Shown: piece after piece, positions 37,063 to 45,560 of the stretch | Layout: each line of letters starts with the position of its first letter | Position numbering within the stretch: the first letter of the stretch is position 1 | Position numbers and translations under genes: made by a program | The notes under the pieces: generated by a model | Databases searched by the model: none | The model's input: the letters and a program-made list of their open reading frames with translations, nothing else | Told to the model about the DNA's origin: nothing | NCBI RefSeq assembly: GCF_029581395.1 | Contig: NZ_CP121113.1 | Coordinates: 3,406,001-3,470,000 of the forward strand | Direction: 5' to 3' | DNA from: Roseinatronobacter sp. S2 | GTDB taxonomy: Bacteria; Pseudomonadota; Alphaproteobacteria; Rhodobacterales; Rhodobacteraceae | Length of the DNA stretch: 64,000 bases

Positions 37063-38844
37063 TCACGAAATTCCATCTTGCAGAATGCAGCTTTTCAGAA
37101 CGCGCCCTTCAAACACGTCCACCAGCCCCAGATCACTTAATCGGGGTCCGGCGTTGCACACCAGTGACGCACCGAACAGCGCCTTGAACACCAGATAAGG
37201 GGGGTGCCAGTCCACCAGCGTATCAAGCGCGGCTTGCACAGTTGCGAACCCCTGCGCAACCTCGGGCAGGGGGCGGTCACTGACCAGCCCACAGATTGGC
37301 AGTGGCAGGCAGGCAACCACCTGCCCCATGCTGGCCACAGCCAGACCGCCGCCCGCATCGCGCACCGCAGTTGCGGCCACGGCCATATCCTGCGCGTTTT
37401 GCCCGAACACTGTCAGATTATGGCTGTCATGTGAAACTGTGGTTGCAAACGCACCGCGCCACGTTCCCCAGTTTTCCAGAAACGCCACCCGCATAGGGGT
37501 TGCAGCCCCGTGCCGGTTGATAATGCCCATACGGATCATGTCCGCTGGCAGCACCAGCCGGTCCTGCGCAACATCAACAATCCGCGTGCCCCATTCAGGA
37601 AAACGCGGTTTGGACAAGGTTGCAATGCGTGCTTTCGGCCCTTTGGCGGGAATTTCAAAATCTGCGGCAGTGATGGGGCCTATGCGCATACTGTCGTGCA
37701 AGGCGGGCGCTTGCACAGGGTGCGCAACGGTCAGAATACCGTCTTTCGCCACCACATGCCCATTTGCAACAACCTGACTTGCCTGCACCGCATGCACATC
37801 CGACAGCACCACCAGATCGGCACGCCGGCCGGGTGCAACAAGCCCCAGATCCCTGCGCCCTATGCGGGTGGCCGCGTTCAGTGTCGCCGCCCTGTAGGCC
37901 CAAAGCGGCGGCAGGCCACAGGCAATCATGCGCCGGATCACATGATCCAGCCCGCCCTTTTGTGTCAGTGCATCAGGGAACACATCATCCGTGCACAGAG
38001 TGACCGTTTGCGGCAGTTCGCCAAGCTCCAGCAAAGCCCGCGCGAATTCCGGCAGCAAATGATCATGCGAGCCGCGCAATTCGATGGTGAAGCCTGCTTC
38101 CAGCCTGGCTAGAAGATCGGCGGCGCTGGTCAGTTCATGGTCGGTTTCAACGCCGCTGGCTGCGAATGCCTGCAATTGCGGCCCTGCCAGACCACGGGCA
38201 TGGCCGCAGACCCGCTTGCCACTGGCAAGGCCCGCGCCCACAATGCCCGATACACGGGCATCGCCCTGCAACAAGGCGTGCATGGTCATCAGCTCCGCCG
38301 CACCATGAATATCGCCGCGCGCAAGCCATTTTGCAACTGTCGCAGGGGTAAAATCCCCACCGCTGCATTCATACCCCGGTGCCGAGGGCACGCAGGTCGG
38401 CACCAGCGGCAACAGACGCAGTGCCATCCCTGTGACGGACCGACAGGCATAGTCCAGACCGGATTCGCCCATGACATTGGCAAATTCATGCGGGTCCCAA
38501 AGCGCAGTCGTCACCCCGCGCGGAACCACCGCCGCCGCATATTCCGAAGGCGTCACCATCGAACTTTCCACATGCATATGTGTGTCAATAAAACCGGGAA
38601 CGATGATCTGCCCCGTCGCATCCAGCCGGACCTTGGCACAACAGGCGGGGTCAGGGGCATGGACACTGGCAATCAAGGGGCCAACAATGCCCACATCCGC
38701 GCGCCTTTGGCGGCCTGTCACCATGTCCAACACCATGCCCCCTTCGATCAGCAAATCAAACGGGGCCTGTCCCTGCGCGGCACGCACGGCCCTTGCGCGC
38801 AACTCCGGGGCGTTCAGGTCCATATCTGGGGTTGAGGGGGTCAT
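37063..38844 (-). CDS. ade: Adenine deaminase
   Basis: Amidohydrolase-fold enzyme of 593 aa converting adenine to hypoxanthine and ammonia. Metal motif: GFIDTHMHVESSMVTPSEY, then TTALWDPHEFANVMG; further metal residues are in HARGLAGPQLQAF, SGVETDHELTS and TDDVFPDAL. The C-terminal domain has the Ade marker AGGGLAVASMGQVVACLPLP. Length fits. Start overlaps the nucleoside hydrolase stop by 4 bp (ATGA). It is the last gene of the nucleoside operon. Deamination of a related aminopurine is possible. Confidence 0.92.
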   Translation of the reverse strand: MTPSTPDMDLNAPELRARAVRAAQGQAPFDLLIEGGMVLDMVTGRQRRADVGIVGPLIASVHAPDPACCAKVRLDATGQIIVPGFIDTHMHVESSMVTPSEYAAAVVPRGVTTALWDPHEFANVMGESGLDYACRSVTGMALRLLPLVPTCVPSAPGYECSGGDFTPATVAKWLARGDIHGAAELMTMHALLQGDARVSGIVGAGLASGKRVCGHARGLAGPQLQAFAASGVETDHELTSAADLLARLEAGFTIELRGSHDHLLPEFARALLELGELPQTVTLCTDDVFPDALTQKGGLDHVIRRMIACGLPPLWAYRAATLNAATRIGRRDLGLVAPGRRADLVVLSDVHAVQASQVVANGHVVAKDGILTVAHPVQAPALHDSMRIGPITAADFEIPAKGPKARIATLSKPRFPEWGTRIVDVAQDRLVLPADMIRMGIINRHGAATPMRVAFLENWGTWRGAFATTVSHDSHNLTVFGQNAQDMAVAATAVRDAGGGLAVASMGQVVACLPLPICGLVSDRPLPEVAQGFATVQAALDTLVDWHPPYLVFKALFGASLVCNAGPRLSDLGLVDVFEGRVLKSCILQDGIS

Positions 38845-39737
38845 GCGGGGTCTTTCCGTTCAAGCGCACCAAGGCAAAGCTGCGCAATATCATCCGAATA
38901 TGTTGTTATGGCCAGTTGAACCGGCCCTGCGGGGTCGGGTGTGAACGCAGTTGCACCATAGCTGGCATCTGGCGTGGTGGACACGTCCATGCGCGTGCGC
39001 GCAAACCCGAACAGGCTGGGATGCAGCATCGCAAGTGCCGCAACCGGGTCATAGATGGCCATGTGTCCACGTCCGCGCGACAACCCAATATCCAGATAGC
39101 CCCCCAGAAGATCATGTGTCAGCGGGTCGGTATCTGGCATATCCTGTGGCCCGAAGGTCACCGTGCGGCACAGCATCAGGTCAATCACCTCCAGTGGCAG
39201 TCCCGCGCCCAGAACACAGGCAAGGGCCTCGGGGTCGGCAAGGGCGTTGAATTCTGCTGCGGGGGAATGGTTGCCCGGCCCGTTGCTGCCACCCATCCAG
39301 ACCAGACGGGTAATCCGCGCGGCAGCGTCAGGATGGCGCTGAACCAGATGGGCCAGATTGGTCAGCGGTCCCAGCGCCAATACCTGTCGCGGGGGCTGGG
39401 TGTCATGCAACCAAGCGGCCAGTGCATCAACGGCGCTTAGGGGTGACAGCGGCACATCCCCCACAGGCAGGCGGCGGCCACGGGTTTGCATGCCATCTGC
39501 GCCCAGAATACGCGCCGCTGTTTCCTGCGGACGCAAAAGCGGGCGATCCGCCCCGCGATATAAAGGCGCATCCAGCCCGTAGGCATGCACTGCGCCTTGT
39601 GCGTTGGACACCACCTGCGGCAGTTCCGCATTGCCTGCCACAAGGGATATGCCCGCAAGGCTTGCACCCGCGCGTTGCAGAAACAGCAAGGCCCAAAGAT
39701 CATCAAACCCAAGGTCCGTATCAACCCAGATGGTCAT
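38841..39737 (-). CDS. Nucleoside hydrolase (IUNH family)
   Basis: Enzyme of 298 aa that splits purine or pyrimidine nucleosides into base and ribose. The calcium-binding motif is IWVDTDLGFDDLWALLF (a variant of the usual DTDPGxDD). Other typical parts are LALGPLTNLAHLVQRHPD, LVWMGGSN and MAIYDPVAALAML. Start 39737 overlaps the ATPase stop (ATGA). With adenine deaminase next in the operon, adenosine to adenine to hypoxanthine is the most economical pathway. Confidence 0.9.
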   Translation of the reverse strand: MTIWVDTDLGFDDLWALLFLQRAGASLAGISLVAGNAELPQVVSNAQGAVHAYGLDAPLYRGADRPLLRPQETAARILGADGMQTRGRRLPVGDVPLSPLSAVDALAAWLHDTQPPRQVLALGPLTNLAHLVQRHPDAAARITRLVWMGGSNGPGNHSPAAEFNALADPEALACVLGAGLPLEVIDLMLCRTVTFGPQDMPDTDPLTHDLLGGYLDIGLSRGRGHMAIYDPVAALAMLHPSLFGFARTRMDVSTTPDASYGATAFTPDPAGPVQLAITTYSDDIAQLCLGALERKDPA

Positions 39738-40747
39738 TGCTGAAGCCCGCACGCTGTGTGCTTGGGCAAATCAAACTGCACCATGTCACCCAATGGCACT
39801 TCGGGCAGGTCGATCGCGGCATCAGCCTTGATCTGGCCCAACGCGCAATCAATGACATATTCCCGGTGTCCGCCTGCAAAGCTGGATGCCCGAACCCGCC
39901 CGGAATGCGGCCCCTTGCCAACCTGCACGCCGTCCGGGCGCCATGCCAGCAGTGGGCTGTCAGACCGGAACCCGGCGCGCACGCGCCCCGCGTCAGACAC
40001 CAGAGTGTCGCCTTCAACCCGAAAGATATTCTCAAAGCCCATGAAATCGGCAGCGAAGGCCGTTCTGGGGCGGGCATAAAGTTCTGCGGGCGTGCCAAGC
40101 TGTTCGATCTTGCCGTCCTTCATCAACACAATCCGGTCGGCCAGGGCCAGCGCTTCGGCCTGATCATGTGTAACAAAAACCATCGTCACGCCGGTTTCCT
40201 TTTGCACACGCTGCAATTCGGTGCGCATTTCCAGCCGCAGGCGTGCATCAAGGTTGGACAGTGGTTCATCCAGCAACAATACTTTTGGCTGCATGACAAG
40301 GGACCGCGCCAACGCAAGGCGCTGCTGCTGCCCGCCTGACATTTCAGCGGGTTTGCGCCCCTCGAATGCGGCCAGCCCCACCGTCGCAAGCCCCGCACGG
40401 GTGCGGCTGTCAATCTGCGCCTGTGGCAGCTTTTGCAACCGCAGCCCGAAGGCCACGTTTTCAAACGCGTTCAAGTGCGGGAACAGTGCATAGGACTGAA
40501 ACACCAACCCGATACCGCGTTTGTTGGCGGGCACGCGGGTTACATCACGCCCGTCAATGCTGATGCGTCCGCTATCGGGCACCAGCAGGCCCGCGATGGC
40601 GCGCATTGTTGTGGTCTTGCCGCAACCGGACGGCCCCAACAGCGCGATCAGCTCGCCCTTGCGGATGGACAGGTTCAGCGATGGCACTGCAACGCTTTTC
40701 CCGTAGGCCAGCGTCAGATCGGAAAGTTGCACGAAAGTGTCAGACAT
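39734..40747 (-). CDS. ABC transporter ATP-binding protein (spermidine/thiamine/iron type, PotA-like)
   Basis: ATPase of 337 aa. Walker A LLGPSGCGKTTTM, signature MSGGQQQRLALARSL, Walker B VLLLDEPLSNLD, H-loop VTHDQAEALAL. A TOBE domain follows. Start 40747 (MSDTFVQLSD) overlaps the preceding permease by 8 bp. In sequence type it belongs to the spermidine/iron/2-aminoethylphosphonate group, yet the operon partners are nucleoside enzymes. Confidence 0.9.
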   Translation of the reverse strand: MSDTFVQLSDLTLAYGKSVAVPSLNLSIRKGELIALLGPSGCGKTTTMRAIAGLLVPDSGRISIDGRDVTRVPANKRGIGLVFQSYALFPHLNAFENVAFGLRLQKLPQAQIDSRTRAGLATVGLAAFEGRKPAEMSGGQQQRLALARSLVMQPKVLLLDEPLSNLDARLRLEMRTELQRVQKETGVTMVFVTHDQAEALALADRIVLMKDGKIEQLGTPAELYARPRTAFAADFMGFENIFRVEGDTLVSDAGRVRAGFRSDSPLLAWRPDGVQVGKGPHSGRVRASSFAGGHREYVIDCALGQIKADAAIDLPEVPLGDMVQFDLPKHTACGLQQ

Positions 40748-41516
40748 AACGAGAGAACCCCAGCAAGCGTTCAGCAATGAAAACAATGGCAAGCGACATG
40801 AATGCCAGCAGCGCAGACAATGCCGCCACCGACGGATCAAAGGTGATTTCCATATAGGCAAGCATATCTATCGGCAGTGTGCGCACCCCCGGCCCGGACA
40901 GAAACAGCGACACCGGCACCTGATTGAATGATGTCACAAACCCCAGAATGAACGCCGCCAGAACACCCCCGCGAATATTGGGCAAAACCACCTTGGCAAA
41001 TGCCTGAAACCGCGTGGCGCCCAGCAAAACCGCCGCTTCTTCCATATCGGCGCGCAGGTTATGCATGGACGATGAAACAACCCGCACGGCATAGGGCAGA
41101 ACCAGCGCTGTATGCGCCATGAACAACGCGGCAGTGATGGTCACGTTCAAGGGAAGAACCATGTAGCGCAACAACGCCAGCCCAACGATGATACCGGGCA
41201 CGATGATCGGCGCGGCCACAATGGTGCGCACGGTTTCGGCCCCCGGCAGGTCATACCGGTTCAGCGCATAGGCCGCCGGAATTCCCAGAACCAGCGCGGC
41301 CAATGTCCCGAAAACCGCAAGCCCCATGGACAGTGCAAAACTGGCGCGGAAGCTCTCGATCGTAAACACCTTCAGATACCATTTCAGCGACAGCCCCTCT
41401 GGCGGGAAAGCAAGGTTCTGCCCCGCCGAAGCCCCCGCCAGAATGATGATGATGAACGGCCCGATCAGGAAAGTCAGCGTCAGGCCCAGAATGGTCCAGT
41501 TGGCAAAATGGCGCAT
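40740..41516 (-). CDS. ABC transporter permease (PotC type)
   Basis: Permease of 258 aa with six predicted helices; first helix WTILGLTLTFLIGPFIIIIL. The EAA loop is EEAAVLLGATRFQAFAKVVLPNI. Start 41516 lies 4 bp after the stop of the PotB-type gene. It is the second channel subunit of the nucleoside-linked transporter. Confidence 0.9.
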   Translation of the reverse strand: MRHFANWTILGLTLTFLIGPFIIIILAGASAGQNLAFPPEGLSLKWYLKVFTIESFRASFALSMGLAVFGTLAALVLGIPAAYALNRYDLPGAETVRTIVAAPIIVPGIIVGLALLRYMVLPLNVTITAALFMAHTALVLPYAVRVVSSSMHNLRADMEEAAVLLGATRFQAFAKVVLPNIRGGVLAAFILGFVTSFNQVPVSLFLSGPGVRTLPIDMLAYMEITFDPSVAALSALLAFMSLAIVFIAERLLGFSRYV

Positions 41517-41520
41517 CTGT

Positions 41521-42345
41521 TCAACGTCCCCGCACGGTGGCAATGCGCTTCAGCAGCAGGTTGGCCGCGAAGGACATTACAATCAGGATCATGGCAATCA
41601 CACTGGCTGACACGAAATCATTGGCCACATTCACGCGCTGATACAGCAATGTTTCCAGCATCAGCACCTTGGACCCGCCCAGAATGGCCGGTGTGATATA
41701 GGCCGTCAGCGCACCAGTGAAGACAAGGGTTCCCCCGATCACCAGCCCTTCTTTGGTCAAAGGCAGGATCACCTTGAAAAACACCGCAAACCAGTTCGCC
41801 CCCAGAACACGCGCGGCCGGGATGACATCGCGCGGAATATTCTCCATTGCGGAAACAAGGCTGATGATCATCAGCGGCAGGAAAAGCTGCAACAAGCCGA
41901 TAAACACCGCCGTTTCCGTAAACAGCAACCGCAGCGGTGTTTGCGACAGGCCCAGCCCCATAATGGTTTCGTTCACAATGCCGGTGCGGCCCAGAATGAC
42001 AATCCAGGCGTAAGTTCGCGCAACCGGTGAAATCATCAGCGGCAAAATAACCAGTCCAAACACCCTGCCGCGTGATTTCGGGTCAAGATTGACAATGCAA
42101 AACGCAGCCGCATACCCGATCACTGCTGCCGTGCCTGCCACCAGAACACCCAGTTTCAACGTGCGCAAAAATACGGTGCGGTGCAGCGGCACCGAAAAGA
42201 AGTCGATATACCCCTGCACCGACCAGCCGCCATCCGCACGAAAAGCTTCCGACAATAAAATGGCCACTGGCACCAAGAAAAGCAGGGTTGCGAAAATGAC
42301 AGCGGGCAACGCAAGCGCAAGCCCCTCTCGCGGGTTACGAAACAT
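41521..42345 (-). CDS. ABC transporter permease (PotB type)
   Basis: Permease of 274 aa with six predicted helices; first helix ALALPAVIFATLLFLVPVAI. The EAA loop reads PAARVLGANWFAVFFKVILP. Start 42345. It follows the binding-protein gene after an 80-bp gap containing a GC-rich hairpin. Confidence 0.9.
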   Translation of the reverse strand: MFRNPREGLALALPAVIFATLLFLVPVAILLSEAFRADGGWSVQGYIDFFSVPLHRTVFLRTLKLGVLVAGTAAVIGYAAAFCIVNLDPKSRGRVFGLVILPLMISPVARTYAWIVILGRTGIVNETIMGLGLSQTPLRLLFTETAVFIGLLQLFLPLMIISLVSAMENIPRDVIPAARVLGANWFAVFFKVILPLTKEGLVIGGTLVFTGALTAYITPAILGGSKVLMLETLLYQRVNVANDFVSASVIAMILIVMSFAANLLLKRIATVRGR

Positions 42346-42392
42346 GATAAAATCCTGTTTGAGGGATCAGGTCAGGCCCGGTGGCGTGCGAA

Positions 42393-42416
42393 CGGGGGCG
42401 GACACCGCCGCCCCCG
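42393..42416 (-). other. GC-rich intercistronic hairpin after binding-protein gene
   Basis: CGGGGGCGG (42393-42401) pairs perfectly with CCGCCCCCG (42408-42416) around a 6-base loop, 9 bp downstream of the minus-strand binding-protein stop. No T-run. Confidence 0.65.
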
Positions 42417-42425
42417 CCCGTGCGT

Positions 42426-43439
42426 TTAGCGGATAACTTCGTTATTCCACTGGTTCACCCAATCTTCGCGCTGGTCCAGAATTTCGGCAGCGCTCAGAAT
42501 GTTCAGTGCATCAATCACCTCGGCACCATAGGTCAGGTTTTCGGCGGCCTCGTCACTTAGCACAACCTCGCGGTTGGCGGGGCTGTCCACCAGCATTTCG
42601 CCGATCTTGGTCTGAACCTCGACGGACAGCCAGTAATCCATGAACTGATACGCCAGATCTTCATTCCCGTTGCCTGCTGTCATGACCATCACATTCATGC
42701 CACCGGCCTGCCCTTCGGCGGGGTCCGCCCATGAAAATGGCAGTGCGGAATTCTTGAAGCTGCCCCATGCGAAGCGCCCGACAGGGGCGGCAATCACCTC
42801 TTGCTGGTTCATAAGCTGCACCAGTTCCGATGACCGCGAATAGAAGGTGACAATATCATCAGACCGCGCGCCGATTGCGGACAGCACAGGCGCATAGTCA
42901 TCTTCATGCCCAAGTGCCTTGCCCAGCATCATCAGCGTCAGCGGTCCTTGGGTTGTTGTAATATTGGGCAAGGTGACCTGCCCGGCCAGCGCATCACCCA
43001 ACAAATCAGCCCAGGAATTGATTTCAACCAGATCGGAGCGATACACAATCGATGTGGCGTAATAGGTATACCCCACGGCCATGTTTTCGCCGATCGGGTC
43101 TTTTGCAGATTCGTAAAGCTGATCGAAATTGCTCAGGCGCGTTGTGTCCAGCGGTGCAATCAGGCCTTTGCGCGCAAGGCTCAGGGCGTCTTGTGTTGAA
43201 ATGACAGCCATATCAATGACGGGGTTTGCGGCGTTCGCCTCGATCTTGGCCATGCGTTCCACGCTGTTGCCTGTCTCGACAACCAGACGGCAGCCGCACA
43301 TTTCCTCAAATGGGGCATAAAGCGCTTCGCGGTATTCATCCTGTGCGAAGGAATAGACCGAAATTGTCAGCGTCTGGTTTGCCGCCGCGGCACTGGCACT
43401 GGCGCAGCCAAGTATAATTGCAGGGATCAGTTGTTTCAT
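42426..43439 (-). CDS. ABC transporter substrate-binding protein (PotD/iron type)
   Basis: Periplasmic binding protein of 337 aa with a signal peptide (IILGCASASAAAA, cleavage about residue 20). The fold resembles PotD / family-1-8 proteins: TISVYSFAQDEYREALYAPF, GYTYYATSIVYRSD and AYQFMDYWLSVEVQTKIGEM. Start 43439 overlaps the lacI-type stop (ATGA), so the repressor and binding protein are co-translated. Ligand inferred from context to be a purine nucleoside or base. Confidence 0.88.
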   Translation of the reverse strand: MKQLIPAIILGCASASAAAANQTLTISVYSFAQDEYREALYAPFEEMCGCRLVVETGNSVERMAKIEANAANPVIDMAVISTQDALSLARKGLIAPLDTTRLSNFDQLYESAKDPIGENMAVGYTYYATSIVYRSDLVEINSWADLLGDALAGQVTLPNITTTQGPLTLMMLGKALGHEDDYAPVLSAIGARSDDIVTFYSRSSELVQLMNQQEVIAAPVGRFAWGSFKNSALPFSWADPAEGQAGGMNVMVMTAGNGNEDLAYQFMDYWLSVEVQTKIGEMLVDSPANREVVLSDEAAENLTYGAEVIDALNILSAAEILDQREDWVNQWNNEVIR

Positions 43440-44431
43440 GTCCGGAACTCCGTGTTGGGTTGGGGGGTGGTGGTTGGTGTCGGTGCGCGCGTGGTGGACG
43501 CCCGCAGCACCAACTGCATCGGCACCGCCACGCCTTGGGTCTGGTCGGGCTTTTGCGCGATTCTATCGGTCAGGATGCGCAGGGCATAGGTCGCGATGGT
43601 GTCCATGTCCTGCGCAACAGTGGTCAGGGCGGGATGCATGGCCAATGCCAGCGGCAGGTCGTCGAACCCCGTCAGACTGATGTCGGCGGGCACGCGGACC
43701 CCGGCTTGCGACAGGCGCGAATGTGCACCAAGCGCCAGCAGATCAGACGTTGCCATCACCGCGCTGACACCTTCCGCCGCAAGCGCGCACAATCTGGCCA
43801 GTCCGTCGTCGCCCCAGATAGTGTGGCAGGTAACATCAGGCCCCAGACCCGCAATCATGCCCTTGATGCGGTCTTGCTGAACCTCGGACACCGGGTCGCC
43901 CCCCAGCAGGGCCACATGTGTGTGACCAAGTTCTGAAATATGGCGCCCCAGCAAGGTGCCGCCCCCCACATGGTCGCCCGCCACAGCCGAGCGCGGGTCA
44001 GACGCCGTGTTTATGATGACATTGGGCAGACCGGCAGGAACTTCGGGCGATGTGCCTTTTTGCGGGACGATCAACACGCCATCCACACCCCGATCCGCAA
44101 GCCAGTGAATGGCTTCTCGCTGGCGGTCGGCATTGCCGCGCGAATCCCCGATAAGGATGCCCAGCCCGCGCTGTTCGGCCGCAATCGAAAGGCTTTGGGC
44201 AATGCGTGGAAACAAGGGGTTTGTCAGGTCCGGCATGACCAGCCCAAGCACACCGCTTTGTCCGGTTTTCAACGCCCGCGCGAATACACTTGGCTTGTAG
44301 CCTATGGCCTGCGCATAGGCCTTGATGCGCGCACTCATATCTTCGGATACACGCCCCTTGCCCGTCAGCACGTTTGAAACGGTGGCGACCGAAACACCCA
44401 TTTCCTTTGCAATCTGTTTCAGACTCGCCAT
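43436..44431 (-). CDS. LacI-family transcriptional regulator of the nucleoside operon
   Basis: Regulator of 331 aa. HTH and hinge: LKQIAKEMGVSVATVSNVLT, and YKPSVFARALKTGQSGVLG. The effector domain has GLVMPDLTNPLFPRIAQSL and TGFDDLPLALAMHPALTTV. It is the first gene of a seven-gene operon (regulator, binding protein, two permeases, ATPase, nucleoside hydrolase, adenine deaminase), joined by 4-bp overlaps at several points. Autoregulation is likely, and inducer is likely a nucleoside or purine, by analogy with PurR and CytR. Confidence 0.9.
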   Translation of the reverse strand: MASLKQIAKEMGVSVATVSNVLTGKGRVSEDMSARIKAYAQAIGYKPSVFARALKTGQSGVLGLVMPDLTNPLFPRIAQSLSIAAEQRGLGILIGDSRGNADRQREAIHWLADRGVDGVLIVPQKGTSPEVPAGLPNVIINTASDPRSAVAGDHVGGGTLLGRHISELGHTHVALLGGDPVSEVQQDRIKGMIAGLGPDVTCHTIWGDDGLARLCALAAEGVSAVMATSDLLALGAHSRLSQAGVRVPADISLTGFDDLPLALAMHPALTTVAQDMDTIATYALRILTDRIAQKPDQTQGVAVPMQLVLRASTTRAPTPTTTPQPNTEFRT

Positions 44432-44492
44432 CTGTTTCTCCTTTGGTGTAACGATTAATCTATCAGATTTTGACAGGTCAACGCCTAATTAA

Positions 44493-44513
44493 AGGTTTAA
44501 TCAAAATTAACCT
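44493..44513. promoter_or_regulatory. Possible operator upstream of the nucleoside operon
   Basis: AGGTT at 44493 and AACCT ending at 44513 form an inverted repeat that continues with AAT/ATT inside, 62 bp upstream of the lacI start. It is A+T-rich and imperfect. It has no second copy in the window. Confidence 0.3.
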
Positions 44514-44578
44514 GGACGAAGAAAGATGATGCATAAAAATGCAGCGACGCTGTATCGGACAAGGGCGTTTCAAAAATG

Positions 44579-44609
44579 ATCCCGGAAAAATTCACGATTT
44601 TTCCGGGAT
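44579..44609 (-). terminator. Rho-independent terminator for the minus-strand amidotransferase operon
   Basis: Perfect 12-bp stem (44579-44590 with 44598-44609) and a 7-base loop. On the minus strand it is followed by a short T-run (CATTTTTG). It lies 117 bp downstream of the amidotransferase stop at 44726 and separates that operon from the LacI gene. Confidence 0.7.
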
Positions 44610-44725
44610 ACGGTTACTGCAAATCTTCGGGGTTCAGGGCCGGGGGCGCGGAACACGGACTCAAGGTGCATCTTTCCTTGGCAGGGCGGCTGCTTCCAAT
44701 GTGATGTCCCCTTGGGGAAAGGGGT

Positions 44726-45559
44726 TTACGCCCTCTCGTGGGCCTTTTGGGCGGGCTGTTCTGCTTTCCGGCCTTGGGTTGCGTCTGCATTCTCTGGTAT
44801 GAACGGAAGAATCTGAAAATCGTTTTGCGTTACCATAAGTGCGGTATTTTCTGGCACTTCTGTCCAGTCGTTTCCATTGTTATCCAGCGGTTCTGATACG
44901 ATCAAAGTTCCTTCTGAAGACTGCTGGTAATATAAAGATGGGGCGTGTTCATCAGACGCATATCGTGCCGCATAAAGCGACTGACCATCTGACCAGCAGG
45001 CGGTGAAGCGCATGTTTGGCGTTGCGTCGATATCGCGTGCAAGCGCTTCTATCTGTCGAACAGCGCGGGCCATTGCCCCCACGGGGGAGTCTTCCAAGCC
45101 CAATCCCATCGCGGTCAGGAATAGTGCCTCACTGTCGGTCGCCCCAAAGCGGTGGGCATACAGCGCCTCATCAATGCCCATCTCAACGCGTCTGCGAAGC
45201 TTCCCGAACCCGCCCACCATACCGTTATGCATGAAAGACCAGCGACGCAGCGCGAAGGGGTGGCAATTATTGTAGCTGGTGGCACTGCCAGTCGATGCGC
45301 GGACATGCGCAAGAAATACCGGTGCCGCAATCTGCCGCGCGATTTGCAACAAATTCGGGTCAGACCAGGCCGGACGCGTGTCTTTGTATACCCCCGGTTC
45401 TGGAAGCGCGCCATACCACGCCACGCCCACGCCGTCAGCATTGATGGCGGTTTTGCAGCTATGCGCGTCCCGACTTTGATGAATGAGCGAATGCGCAGGA
45501 CGGCTGATCAGGTCTTCCATGAAAAGCGGCTTGCCAAGCCATGCAACCCATCTGCACAT
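44726..45559 (-). CDS. Class II glutamine amidotransferase (EgtC/YafJ type)
   Basis: Hydrolase of 277 aa whose Ntn nucleophile is Cys2, exposed after removal of Met (MCRWVAWLGKP). Other family residues are in VFLAHVRASTGSATSYNNCHPF, FMHNGMVGGFGKLRR and TDSEALFLTAMGL. This group includes EgtC, which removes the gamma-glutamyl group from an ergothioneine intermediate, and YafJ proteins of unknown role. Start 45559 is fixed by the need for Cys2. It begins 1 bp after the class V aminotransferase stop, so they form one operon. Confidence 0.88.
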   Translation of the reverse strand: MCRWVAWLGKPLFMEDLISRPAHSLIHQSRDAHSCKTAINADGVGVAWYGALPEPGVYKDTRPAWSDPNLLQIARQIAAPVFLAHVRASTGSATSYNNCHPFALRRWSFMHNGMVGGFGKLRRRVEMGIDEALYAHRFGATDSEALFLTAMGLGLEDSPVGAMARAVRQIEALARDIDATPNMRFTACWSDGQSLYAARYASDEHAPSLYYQQSSEGTLIVSEPLDNNGNDWTEVPENTALMVTQNDFQILPFIPENADATQGRKAEQPAQKAHERA

Positions 45560-45560
45560 A

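Noticed and set aside
44539..44802. 87-aa plus-strand frame at the end of the amidotransferase operon
   Set aside because: Contains the terminator hairpin and overlaps the amidotransferase end; no protein features.
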